Below are positions 17,410-25,586 of a stretch of DNA of 64,000 nucleotides, in pieces. The notes beneath the pieces were generated by a model that saw nothing but the letters and a program-made list of their open reading frames with translations, was not told where the DNA came from and did no database searches. The DNA comes from Deltaproteobacteria bacterium (GTDB taxonomy: Bacteria > Bdellovibrionota_C > UBA2361 > SZUA-149 > JADZAE01), in the NCBI GenBank assembly GCA_020852715.1, contig JADZAE010000082.1:1-64000 (forward strand), in the 5' to 3' direction. How positions within the stretch are numbered: position 1 is the first letter of the stretch; every line of letters begins with the position of its first letter. A program made the translations under genes and the position numbers.

Positions 17410-18198
17410 TTATCTCTTTACGTTCAGGGCTTGGGTTAATAACTGATCTGCTGTCTGGATTACTTTGGAATTTGCTTCATAAGCTCGCTGACTGGTAACC
17501 ATTTGCACTACCTCCTCCACTACGCTGACGTTGGAGTTTTCCAGGTAGCCCTGCGATAAAGTTCCGTAACCGTTTTCACCCGGAATACCTACAGTCGGTG
17601 AGCCGGAGGCTTCTGTTTCTTGGAACATATTTTTACCCATTGCTTTTAGACCGCCGGGGTTTTGGAAGCGCACAGTTTGTAACTGCCCAACTTGGCTAGG
17701 CGTAGGATTACCCGGCTGCTTAACGGAAACCATGCCGTCTTCAGCGATAGTTATCCCGATGGTGTCGTTGGGGATGGTAATTGTCGGATTAACTTGGTAG
17801 CCGTCGGCTGTGACCATATTCCCCGTTTCGTCAAGCTTCATAGCGCCGGCACGAGTGTAGGCACTCTGGCCATCGGGCATAATCACTTCAAAAAAGCCAT
17901 CTCCTTCAATAGCTACGTCCAGCGGGTTGCTCGTCGATTGGAAATCCCCCTGGGAGTAGATTTTCCCCACGGCAGCAGGCTTAACTCCCAAGCCGACTTG
18001 AATACCGGTGGGGCTATTTCCTTGCTGGCCGGCCTGCGTTCCCGGCTCTTCTACCATTTGATACATCAGGTCCTGAAAGTCCGCGCGACTTTTCTTAAAA
18101 CCGGAGGTATTGACGTTTGCTAAGTTGTTGGCGATGACATCAAGGTTTAACTGCTGTGCCATCATTCCGGTTGCTGCTGAGAATAGTGATCTAATCAT
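17410..18198 (-). CDS. flgG: Flagellar distal rod protein FlgG
   Basis: A 262-aa distal rod protein. The start MIRSLFSAATGMMAQQLNLD and IANNLANVNTSGFKKSRADF are diagnostic, as is the C-terminal VEEVVQMVTSQRAYEANSKV. Length matches the family exactly. It lies 14 bp after flgF in the operon. Confidence 0.97.
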   Translation of the reverse strand: MIRSLFSAATGMMAQQLNLDVIANNLANVNTSGFKKSRADFQDLMYQMVEEPGTQAGQQGNSPTGIQVGLGVKPAAVGKIYSQGDFQSTSNPLDVAIEGDGFFEVIMPDGQSAYTRAGAMKLDETGNMVTADGYQVNPTITIPNDTIGITIAEDGMVSVKQPGNPTPSQVGQLQTVRFQNPGGLKAMGKNMFQETEASGSPTVGIPGENGYGTLSQGYLENSNVSVVEEVVQMVTSQRAYEANSKVIQTADQLLTQALNVKR

Positions 18199-18212
18199 AT
18201 TTTTAACCTTTA

Positions 18213-18971
18213 TTAACCCATTGTTCTAGCTGATCTAATTATGCGCTCATTCAACTCATCGATCGTACGCACTGTCTTGGTATATGCTTCGAAAGCTTTG
18301 GAAGCGTTCACCAGGTCCACCATAGAGGCAACCACATTAACATTAGGCATTTCCAGAGACTCGGGAACCACCTGGGGACTTTCCATGTTGCGTGGATTTG
18401 CCCCTACAGCTCTAAATCGTGTTCCCTCTGTGCGCTCCAATGATTTGAGATCATCGAACTCGACCACTCTGAGTTTAGAAATGGTCGCACCATTTACTGT
18501 CACTACTCCGTTATTGGTAATTTCGGCCTTTCCCTGTGGAAGTAAGATTTCACCACCATCACCAAGCACTGGTAGCCCATCGGAAGTAACCAGCTTGCCT
18601 TCCCCATTTAAAGTAAAACTCCCTGCCCTAGTATAGGCTTCGCCCTGAGGCGTCTGAACAACAAAAAATCCATTGGGATCACGCAGCGCCGCATGCAGAG
18701 GATTTCCGGTATTGGAAATTGGACCGGGAGCAAAATCAGTAACTGTGATCGTATCAACCACACCGGGAGTTTGTTCTTGATCGGATTGTGCCCGGGCTGG
18801 GGCATTTGCTATCGTGCTAGCCAAAGTATCAGTAAACTCTTGCTGCTTATTGGAGATACGCTGGCCTTTAAAACCAGCTGTATTGACATTGGCTAGGTTG
18901 TTAGAAACGATGCTCATCTGACGATCAGCAATCAATCCAGCAGCTGTTGCATTATATAAACCTCTATCCAT
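18213..18971 (-). CDS. flgF: Flagellar proximal rod protein FlgF
   Basis: A 252-aa rod protein related to FlgG but with the FlgF-type opening MDRGLYNATAAGLIADRQMS and SNNLANVNTAGFKGQRI, and a C-terminal VASMVDLVNASKAFEAYTKT. It lies directly upstream of flgG, the usual order. It follows the coiled-coil/HTH gene by 12 bp, so that gene is probably the first cistron of the flagellar operon. Confidence 0.95.
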   Translation of the reverse strand: MDRGLYNATAAGLIADRQMSIVSNNLANVNTAGFKGQRISNKQQEFTDTLASTIANAPARAQSDQEQTPGVVDTITVTDFAPGPISNTGNPLHAALRDPNGFFVVQTPQGEAYTRAGSFTLNGEGKLVTSDGLPVLGDGGEILLPQGKAEITNNGVVTVNGATISKLRVVEFDDLKSLERTEGTRFRAVGANPRNMESPQVVPESLEMPNVNVVASMVDLVNASKAFEAYTKTVRTIDELNERIIRSARTMG

Positions 18972-18983
18972 AAAACTTTAACC

Positions 18984-19754
18984 TTATGCTGTTTGTCCGT
19001 TTACTACGCACATATTAACTGCTGACGATCTTTCTGATTCCCAGCTTTCACGTAAGTCTAACCCCTCGGCATCTTTGATTACGTTTTCAATGATGCGTAC
19101 CTGAGAGGCAGGGATTTGCATTTTACGTGCTACGACGCTGGTATTATGCCCTTGGGAGATAAGCCTTTTGGCTACCCGATATGTTTGGATGTCAATATTA
19201 TCGTTGAGCGTTCTCTTAAGCAGGGTCAGCTGTTGGCTTTCATCTAACTGCTGCTTTTCTTTTTGAACTTTTTCCTGCTTTACAGCAAGCTCCGCCACTT
19301 TAGGTTGTAGGACTTGAGAATTTTTGGGAACAACCTGCCTAGGCTTTTCACTATGCCAGATTTCATACTCGCTAACTAATTTCTCATAGTCAGCTACGCT
19401 TTCCCTTTCAATATCCTGTTCCAACCAGCTGCTATTGGGTAGAGAGCTGCTATCTTCAGCTTTCGTTGCCGCATTTTGACAAAGCGTCTGCTCCTTGCTT
19501 TCTAACTCAGCTAAAACTTTCTCTAATTCTTCTTTTCTTTTTAGTAGGCGACGATCAAGGTTATTACTAGCCACCCCGGCATCTTCAATCAGCTCTTTGA
19601 GGGCATTTTGCAGATCCCCCAGCTCCTGGTGCCAAAGGGATAGCTTTTTAGCGCCAGCTTCTCCGTCTTTCGTCAGACTAAAAAAACAGGTAGCCATTAC
19701 TAAACCGGCAAATAAAACATCGACAATCATTGAAACTACTGATTGATCAAACAT
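18984..19754 (-). CDS. Membrane-anchored coiled-coil protein with C-terminal helix-turn-helix, flagellar operon leader
   Basis: A 256-aa protein. I chose the ATG at 19754 because a GGGAGG ribosome-binding site sits just in front; the in-frame TTG four codons upstream overlaps that site. An N-terminal membrane helix (about residues 7-26) is followed by a long charged coiled coil and, at about residues 200-240, a helix-turn-helix-like segment YRVAKRLISQGHNTSVVARK with MQIPASQVRII. This layout resembles DUF2802/DUF6115-type proteins often found at the head of flagellar rod operons. Function is unknown; a scaffold or regulator for basal-body genes is a guess from position. Confidence 0.65.
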   Translation of the reverse strand: MFDQSVVSMIVDVLFAGLVMATCFFSLTKDGEAGAKKLSLWHQELGDLQNALKELIEDAGVASNNLDRRLLKRKEELEKVLAELESKEQTLCQNAATKAEDSSSLPNSSWLEQDIERESVADYEKLVSEYEIWHSEKPRQVVPKNSQVLQPKVAELAVKQEKVQKEKQQLDESQQLTLLKRTLNDNIDIQTYRVAKRLISQGHNTSVVARKMQIPASQVRIIENVIKDAEGLDLRESWESERSSAVNMCVVNGQTA

Positions 19755-20025
19755 AAAACCTCCCAAATTGATAAGCTTCTACAACATCAAGGTGTCAATA
19801 CAACAACAGAAGAAGTCATCACTTTGTCGCAAAATTAAACTTTCCTTACTGTCCAACCTTCTATAATCATCCAAGCTAAGTAACTTATATTTAATGTTAA
19901 TCTAAGCTTTTCAGCCTTACTACTTAGGGCCTCGGCAAATTCTTGCTTAAGCCTCTTACCTGGTATTGCAAGAGACAATCCAACTTTTATACAGGACAGA
20001 AAAGATACTAGGATGAATGGTGTTT

Positions 20026-20240
20026 TACTGGGTAATACTATTGTTGTGTACGGTATAAAGGAGACCATGGATGGTCTCCTTGAGAGAAGAAACACAATTC
20101 ACTCCCGAAATGCTCTTAATGAAGCCAATAGAACAAGGACAAGCTGAATTAAGAGCCAAACAAAAACATACTATTTCCTTAGGACGAAGATAGAAAGGAT
20201 TTATGCTTTTCAGGTAAAAGTTAATTTATTTCTTGGGATT
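20026..20240. repeat. Dispersed repeat with micro-ORF, copy 1
   Basis: It shares with 50256-50404 the blocks GGTAATACTATT, TTGTGTACGGTA, AAAGGA-ACCA-GGATGG, GCTGAATTAAGAGCCAAAC, a near-palindrome AAAGGATTTATGCTTTT and AAAGTTAATTTA. Copy 1 has about 68 extra bases in the middle (roughly 20076-20143) that copy 2 lacks. The shared palindrome lies just after the micro-ORF stop and may be a terminator or a folding end. Confidence 0.65.
20071..20193 (+). CDS. Putative 40-aa micro-ORF inside a dispersed repeat
   Basis: An ATG at 20071 is preceded by AAAGGAGACC at good spacing. The 40-codon frame opens MVSLREETQFTPEMLLMK and ends AELRAKQKHTISLGRR before TAG. The repeat copy at 50.3 kb keeps a shorter in-frame version (50300-50353) ending AELRAKQKYTITLGYR, so the C-terminal peptide is conserved in frame with conservative changes. 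I do not recognise the peptide. It may be a decayed start of a larger gene carried by the repeat. Confidence 0.35.
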   Translation: MVSLREETQFTPEMLLMKPIEQGQAELRAKQKHTISLGRR

Positions 20241-20461
20241 AGTACAGGTGTATACAAGAAAAGTCAGTAACTATCTTAATCTACAACTAGAACATGAAGC
20301 TAACTTAGTGTAAAACGCGCGAGTTGATTTTAAAGATCGTTTCCTGTGTTCTTTAAAGGAAACTAGTTTTTGTTTTCTTAGCTCTAGAGGAAGCAAAGAA
20401 AACAAAACGGCGATAAAACTTTTATAAATTAGTCTTATAAACTTATCTGGAGGTCAGATTA

Positions 20462-21802
20462 ATGAAGAAAAGACTCATATTATTGTCATTCTTGGCCGCT
20501 CTGGGGATAAACTCCTCGGCGTGGGCAATTAATCCTTCGTCTATTCTCGATGTTTATGGCGATGGAAAATCAGAAATAATTCTTATTAAGAAAAACGACA
20601 CTACCTATACTTGGAGAACTGTCGCTGCCGATGGATCCGTAAGAACATTTAATTTCGGCAAGGATGGCGATACTTTACTTGTTGGAAAATATCACTTTGG
20701 CGGCAAAAGCGAGCCCGCCCTGGTACACACAGAAAGCAATAACGAGCTAATGTGGAAATACCTACTTCCATCGGGAGCCAGGAGAATAAGTAAATGGGGC
20801 CTTAAAGGTGATGCTCCCGTATCCGGCGATCTTGATTGCGACGGCAAGGCTGATCTGATTGTTACTCGTCAGGAAGGCGAAAACCTACGGTGGTATATTA
20901 AATATCGTCTCCGTTCACGTGGCACACAGGAATTTACTCTGGGCAGTAAGACGGCCAAAGCTTTTGCTGCTGACGTCGATGGCGATGGCTGCGATGAGGC
21001 TGTAGTAGCTGATCTTGTGTCCGGTGAATACGTCTGGACATGGCGTAATTCCAGTTACCGCACGCAGTTTAGCAAAAATTGGGGAGTAGAAGGAGATACG
21101 ATTTTACAACCTGGCGATATCGACAATAATGGACGCGCAGACTTTATCATTGTTCGTAATGAGAACAACGCTAAGAAGTTTTACGTTTATCTAAATGGTC
21201 GCGCGAGCGGTCAAAACAGCTACACTTACTCCATGGGCGAAAAAAATGATATCCCCTATGTTGGATCATTCCAAGATAGACGCTATAGCCAGTTAGCTGT
21301 GTATCGCCGTTCGACAGGCGTTCTTTATAGCGCCAAGAGAAATCAAACTCCCGTAGCCATTCAAGGCCCAACTGATGCCGGCATGATTATTGGCGCCGAT
21401 GGCATCTTCATCGATGCTCCGTTAGTTGAAGAAAATGAATGCACAGGCAACATTGTTCCAATAACCGAAATACCTGGTGGTGGGGTGCTCTATAAGCCGG
21501 TCAATGTCCATGGTGCCCGCGGCCCAACTTTGATTGTGCAAAACCGCAGTCAGCAGACATATATTAGCCGTCTGGAAATCAGAAACATGAACTGCGAGGT
21601 AATAGCTTACACCGGGTTATTTTCGTCCGTTGGTCATTACGGGTCACGCTACTATATGAAAAGTGGCGGTACCGGAGAAGATGCTGAAGAGCTTCTAGCA
21701 TTGGCACAGACAGCCGGCAGCAACAGCATTCTCTTTAAGGGTATAGACGGGACTTGGATTCTGGTTTCCAATCCTCTGTATCGCGAAGGGTCAGTGCGCT
21801 AA
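20462..21802 (+). CDS. Secreted FG-GAP/VCBS-like repeat protein
   Basis: A 446-aa exported protein. A signal peptide (MKKRLILLSFLAALGINSSA, cleavage near AWA) is followed by FG-GAP/VCBS-like blades with calcium-loop motifs DLDCDGKADLIV, DVDGDGCDEAVV and DIDNNGRADFII, suggesting a beta-propeller of about residues 25-310. A separate C-terminal domain (about 320-446) begins GGGVLYKPVNVHGARGPTL and appears beta-rich. The blades closely resemble those at the C-terminus of the protease at 25587. A strong intrinsic terminator follows at 21821. An extracellular adhesion or matrix role is likely, but the ligand is unknown. Confidence 0.75.
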   Translation: MKKRLILLSFLAALGINSSAWAINPSSILDVYGDGKSEIILIKKNDTTYTWRTVAADGSVRTFNFGKDGDTLLVGKYHFGGKSEPALVHTESNNELMWKYLLPSGARRISKWGLKGDAPVSGDLDCDGKADLIVTRQEGENLRWYIKYRLRSRGTQEFTLGSKTAKAFAADVDGDGCDEAVVADLVSGEYVWTWRNSSYRTQFSKNWGVEGDTILQPGDIDNNGRADFIIVRNENNAKKFYVYLNGRASGQNSYTYSMGEKNDIPYVGSFQDRRYSQLAVYRRSTGVLYSAKRNQTPVAIQGPTDAGMIIGADGIFIDAPLVEENECTGNIVPITEIPGGGVLYKPVNVHGARGPTLIVQNRSQQTYISRLEIRNMNCEVIAYTGLFSSVGHYGSRYYMKSGGTGEDAEELLALAQTAGSNSILFKGIDGTWILVSNPLYREGSVR

Positions 21803-21820
21803 ACGCTGTGGAATCCTTAA

Positions 21821-21848
21821 AAGGGGCCTTTCAAGGCCCCTTTTTTTT
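21821..21848 (+). terminator. Intrinsic terminator after the FG-GAP protein gene
   Basis: A perfect stem AAGGGGCC/GGCCCCTT with a 4-nt loop is followed by eight T residues, 19 bp after the stop codon at 21802. Because the stem is flanked by A-runs on the left, it could also work on the other strand, but no gene converges here. Confidence 0.9.
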
Positions 21849-21955
21849 GTAAATTTTCACATTACTTCGCATTTTTACAATACCGAAAAGTAAACCCATT
21901 GCTAATGATATTCATGTCTTTTTAGGTTATAGCAAAGACCTGCTCTTTTGGAATA

Positions 21956-22003
21956 AACCTAAAAACTCAGTCTCTTTTTAGGTAGCCTCGACTGATTTTT
22001 TTA
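21956..22003 (+). promoter_or_regulatory. Two competing hairpins upstream of the response regulator gene
   Basis: ACCTAAAAA (21957-21965) can pair with TTTTTAGGT (21975-21983). Alternatively AAAAACTCAGTC (21961-21972) can pair with GACTGATTTTTTT (21990-22002), leaving a T-run as in a terminator. The two pairings exclude each other, as in an attenuator. The first part recurs just after the regulator gene (22716-22746), and GCCTCGACTGATTTTTTT recurs at 48884-48901. It may simply be a terminator of an upstream transcript. Confidence 0.4.
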
Positions 22004-22081
22004 GGATAAATGACTTGGCAGTAATAAAATTTACCAATATAAAAGATCCATATTTCAGCTATCTAAGTTGAGGAGAGTTTT

Positions 22082-22717
22082 ATGGTCAAAATATTGATCG
22101 CTGATGACCACGCTGTGCTAAGAGATGGGCTAAAAGCGATAATCAGCACAAACAGTGATTGGCAAGTCGTAGCCGAGGCTAGTGATGGATTAGAAGTTCT
22201 ACCGTTGATCGATAAGTTCTCTCCGGACATTTTGATTTTAGATTTAGCTATGCCTAAACTCGGCGGCATTGAGGTTATCAACCGCCTACATAAATCCTCC
22301 AACGCACCAAGGATTTTGGTACTCTCAGCTAAAGATGATGGGTATTCTTCTGCTGAAGCGATGAAAGCCGGGGCCAACGGTTTCATTCCTAAGAAATCAT
22401 CGCGTGATGAGTTGGAGTTCGCCATAAAGGCCTTAATGCGTGGACAAACTTATTTGAGCCCGGAAGTTTGTAGCGGAGTTATTCAACAAAACCTTATGGG
22501 TAATAGAATCAGCACGCCGCTAGATACCTTAACTGACCGTGAACGGGAAATCATGAAATTGCTTTGTGAAGGCAACCCCAATCGTGAGATTGCCAATATG
22601 CTGCATATTTCGCCACGCACGATAGACACTCATCGCGCTAATATTCTTAAAAAGTTAAATTGCCACAGCAATGCTGAATTGGCGCAGATGGCTATTAAGT
22701 ATGGCCTGATCGGTTAA
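22082..22717 (+). CDS. NarL/LuxR-family response regulator
   Basis: A 211-aa two-component regulator. The receiver domain (residues 1-120) has the acidic pocket D8-D9, the phosphoacceptor Asp54 in LILDLAMPKLGG, and Lys at KK 103-104. The C-terminal LuxR-type helix-turn-helix shows LTDREREIMKLLCEGNPNRE and ISPRTIDTHRANILKKL. A TTGAGGAG ribosome-binding site precedes the ATG. No histidine kinase is adjacent, so it is an orphan here. Near-identical 34-44-bp repeats flank the gene on both sides, one 80 bp upstream and one overlapping its stop codon. Confidence 0.92.
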   Translation: MVKILIADDHAVLRDGLKAIISTNSDWQVVAEASDGLEVLPLIDKFSPDILILDLAMPKLGGIEVINRLHKSSNAPRILVLSAKDDGYSSAEAMKAGANGFIPKKSSRDELEFAIKALMRGQTYLSPEVCSGVIQQNLMGNRISTPLDTLTDREREIMKLLCEGNPNREIANMLHISPRTIDTHRANILKKLNCHSNAELAQMAIKYGLIG

Positions 22718-22751
22718 CCTGAAAAACTCAGTCCATCTTTTTGGGTAGCCC

Positions 22752-24074
22752 TCAATAAATAAATCGCTCGGCGTATATTTTTTTGCGCGGAACGCCCAAA
22801 GAACGAACAATGGCATGACAATCAGACATCATGGAAACCGGACCGCAAATAAACGTTTCATAATCCTCAACATTATTTACAAGCCGCCGCAAGCGCTCTT
22901 TGTTTATGCGCCCCTGCTCACCAATATTGATATCTCCACGGCTAATAACATGAAAGACCTTTAGCCCTTGCTCTTTTAGAGCATCCAGCTCCGCTATAAA
23001 TACTCCGTCCCGTTCATATCTATGGCTATAGAACAAAACCACTTCCCGCCCCTGCTTAAGTAAAGCCTCAGCAATAGATCTGAGCGGCGTAATCCCAATA
23101 CCACCAGCAAGCAGCAGCACTTTCTTACCGCTGGCCCGCTGATAGGTAAAATCACCATGTGGCCCCTCAATAAGCACTTTTGTTCCAACGGGAATTTGAG
23201 AAACATTATTGGTAAAATCACCAAGTGCTTTTACTGTAATACGTAGCTCTTTTGTTGACGGCAAAGCAGAAACCGAAAATGGATGAGCCTCCTTCCAAAG
23301 ATTCTTTTGCAAAAATCTAACAACAATAAACTGTCCGGCTTCAATCCTTAGGCGATTAATAGCCTGCCCAGAGATATAGATAGACCAGACGTCGTCATTC
23401 TCCTGCACAATACGACTAACCGTAAATTTCTGTCGCCAATAGGTCAACAAAGGCAGTAGAAAACGATAAGCAACAATATTAATTAAGCAAAAGACAGTAA
23501 GGATAATCCAAATATTTTTAAATAACGCGTTCTTTTCAAAATCGTGGCCAAACTCCAGTGGATGTTCCCAAGAAAGAATTAGCGTTAAATACACAGTTAA
23601 ATGCAAATAATACCAAGTTTCGTACTTAAATCGTTTTTTAAGCAGCGTAACTAGCACAACTCCTGTCAGTAAGAGAAAGCCAAGGGCCGCGATAATGAAA
23701 TCTTCACTGTAGTTCAAGAAACTAAAGATCTGAACTAAAAAGCTGCGTTCATACTTGATGCTCAATCCAACGGTTAATAATAGGATGTGTAATCCGATCA
23801 ACAAATAAACCAATATACCGTTTCTTTTATGAAGATTGGCTAAAGAAGCAAAGCCAAAAGGCATCTGTAACCATTGAACTCGCCCAATATAAAGAATCTG
23901 CTTAAGCGCTAAATACCAGGCAAATAATCCACAGAGTCGACCATAAGCAACTAGCTCCATGGCAAAACCTTGACGGATAGACTCTGCTGAACTTTGAAAC
24001 CAAAATACCGCAATGCTCAAAATCATCAGCAAGTCAGTTAAAAGAAACGTTATTTGCGCTATTATTTTTCTCAT
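22752..24074 (-). CDS. Ferric-reductase-like transmembrane FAD/NAD(P)H oxidoreductase
   Basis: A 440-aa protein from the ATG at 24074, which has an AGGA ribosome-binding site; the frame is open upstream to 24167. The N-terminal half has six or so membrane helices with histidines placed for heme binding (for example IGLHILL and YYLHLTVYLTL). Then comes an FAD-binding domain with HPFSVSA, and an NAD(P)H-binding part with LLLAGGIGITPLRSI and ETFICGPVSMM. Electrons would move from NAD(P)H through FAD and heme across the membrane, as in FRE/NOX proteins and MsrQ-linked systems. The acceptor is unknown. It converges with the response regulator gene. Confidence 0.85.
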   Translation of the reverse strand: MRKIIAQITFLLTDLLMILSIAVFWFQSSAESIRQGFAMELVAYGRLCGLFAWYLALKQILYIGRVQWLQMPFGFASLANLHKRNGILVYLLIGLHILLLTVGLSIKYERSFLVQIFSFLNYSEDFIIAALGFLLLTGVVLVTLLKKRFKYETWYYLHLTVYLTLILSWEHPLEFGHDFEKNALFKNIWIILTVFCLINIVAYRFLLPLLTYWRQKFTVSRIVQENDDVWSIYISGQAINRLRIEAGQFIVVRFLQKNLWKEAHPFSVSALPSTKELRITVKALGDFTNNVSQIPVGTKVLIEGPHGDFTYQRASGKKVLLLAGGIGITPLRSIAEALLKQGREVVLFYSHRYERDGVFIAELDALKEQGLKVFHVISRGDINIGEQGRINKERLRRLVNNVEDYETFICGPVSMMSDCHAIVRSLGVPRKKIYAERFIY

Positions 24075-24216
24075 GTTGTCCTGACAAACCAATCGCCAAT
24101 GAATTTTGAACGAAGTGAAACAAAAACTCATTAGCTTAGGTTTATTACAGTGCCTGGTTTTAGCCAAGTAGAATTATCGATTTTGTCTCTAACAGTAGAG
24201 ACAGCTCTTGATATTT

Positions 24217-25371
24217 TTACCTATCAGAAGGAGTCCAGCTTACTTGACGCTTGCCGGATAGCCATTTTATCCAAGCATGCAAAATCGCCGCATTGCTCAA
24301 AAGAAAAAACATGGGAATTTTACAAATGGGGCTTCGAGCACAAGTCTTGTCAGCAAAACCTAATGCCGCCAGCAACAAGGATGCGCACATGATCCAAAAA
24401 AATGAACTATATAAAGGAGCAACTTCTCGTAAGCTGAACAAACTAAGCGCAGCAATGGCAATAAACCAGGGGACAAGCCAACGACAAAGCTTATGGCTAA
24501 TCAACTCCCAACTAAATACCCCAAAACGTTTTATATTCATCATTTCGCGACAGACAAACAACGCGGTAATACCACGCAGCACCGTTCTAACCTTTCTTTT
24601 ATACTCAGCTTTGGCGCTATTCAGAGCTCCGTAATAGCAGACAAAGTCTTCAGCCAATTTCCCTCTATATCCACACTTAACTGTTTTCATTAAGCAGGCG
24701 AAATCTGAAGGAATTGTCGTATCCAGATTCTGACAAATACTTTTACGAACAGCAAAAGCCGATCCACTTAATCCCACCAATGAGTAAAATTCTGACTCTA
24801 TGCGGCGCAAAGTCATTTCGTAACCGACATACGCTCCTTCCCCACTAAGCTTATCTCCTTCCAGCACATCCATGCTACTAACTGCTCCAATCTGCTTATC
24901 ATCAAAATATTTAAGTGCTTTTTCCAAAGCATCATCTTTTAGGCGCGTTCTGGCATCAGTAAAAATAATAATTTCGCCTCGCGCACTTTCCAAAGCTCGC
25001 GCCTGAGCACATTCTTTACCACCCCGCTCGCCCAAGGCTATCAACCTCACACCACGTTGAGCATACTCTTTGACTATTTGATCGGTACCATCTTCACTGG
25101 CATCGGAAGCGACTATCACCTCTACTCCTTCGCTTTGCACTGATCCCTGCCGAAATTTTAAGGATAAAGTATTGTCCAGCTTAGTGCCAATAACTTGCTC
25201 TTCGTTCCGACAAGTGATGATGATCGAGGCGCTAAGCGGGGCCTTGCCGGAGGCTTCAACCACTCTAGTTTTAGCCTTCTTATTCAGAAGGAAAAGAATT
25301 AGCGGGTAACCAAGATAGGGGTAGAACACACCTAGAACCGAAAACCAAAAGATACCTTCTGTTACTTGCAT
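24217..25371 (-). CDS. Membrane-anchored family 2 glycosyltransferase
   Basis: A 384-aa GT2 protein. One membrane helix at the N-terminus (about residues 7-28) and two or three at the C-terminus frame a cytoplasmic catalytic domain. That domain shows ASIIITCRNEEQVIGTKL, VIVASDASEDGT and EIIIFTDARTRL, with a later AEDFVCYY in place of the usual acceptor-side ED motif. This is the processive or hyaluronan/cellulose-synthase-like topology of exopolysaccharide glycosyltransferases. It is divergent from the large protease gene and is not in an obvious operon. Confidence 0.8.
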   Translation of the reverse strand: MQVTEGIFWFSVLGVFYPYLGYPLILFLLNKKAKTRVVEASGKAPLSASIIITCRNEEQVIGTKLDNTLSLKFRQGSVQSEGVEVIVASDASEDGTDQIVKEYAQRGVRLIALGERGGKECAQARALESARGEIIIFTDARTRLKDDALEKALKYFDDKQIGAVSSMDVLEGDKLSGEGAYVGYEMTLRRIESEFYSLVGLSGSAFAVRKSICQNLDTTIPSDFACLMKTVKCGYRGKLAEDFVCYYGALNSAKAEYKRKVRTVLRGITALFVCREMMNIKRFGVFSWELISHKLCRWLVPWFIAIAALSLFSLREVAPLYSSFFWIMCASLLLAALGFADKTCARSPICKIPMFFLLSNAAILHAWIKWLSGKRQVSWTPSDR

Positions 25372-25586
25372 ATTTCCTTTTGCCCTAACGGGCCGTCAAT
25401 ACTCTTTTTATTGTCGATCATTATTGCTAATGGCAACAGATACTTACTACCTAGCCTAGATTCCTTCAACAAGGAAAGAGTTTTCCTTATCTATATTATT
25501 GTCTAGGAAGCACTCTTATCATCACCTCACCAAATATTCTTCCCATAACACCAATAGTTAACTCTGTTTTTTTGGTTTAAGGTTTT

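Larger units (their letters stand above)
19755..20461. other. 707-bp intergenic region holding a dispersed repeat and a micro-ORF
   Basis: This divergent gap lies between the flagellar operon (minus) and the FG-GAP protein gene (plus). Its middle part (20026-20240) is a repeat shared with 50256-50404, listed separately. I see no RNA gene and no credible sigma-54 or sigma-28 promoter consensus upstream of the flagellar operon. A good CTGGAGG ribosome-binding site lies in front of the gene at 20462. Confidence 0.35.

Noticed and set aside
19835..20095. Open frame of 86 codons on the minus strand over the 20-kb repeat
   Set aside because: No ribosome-binding site or recognisable domain, and it lies antisense to the better-supported micro-ORF and repeat.
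22752..24074. Assignment as sulfite-type MsrQ or as cytochrome b245-like NADPH oxidase
   Set aside because: The FRE-like fold is clear, but no msrP neighbour and no diagnostic residues allow a narrower name.
24150..24392. Small plus-strand frames between the ferric-reductase-like and GT2 genes and within the GT2 gene
   Set aside because: They are antisense to a clear glycosyltransferase and have no domain or ribosome-binding site.
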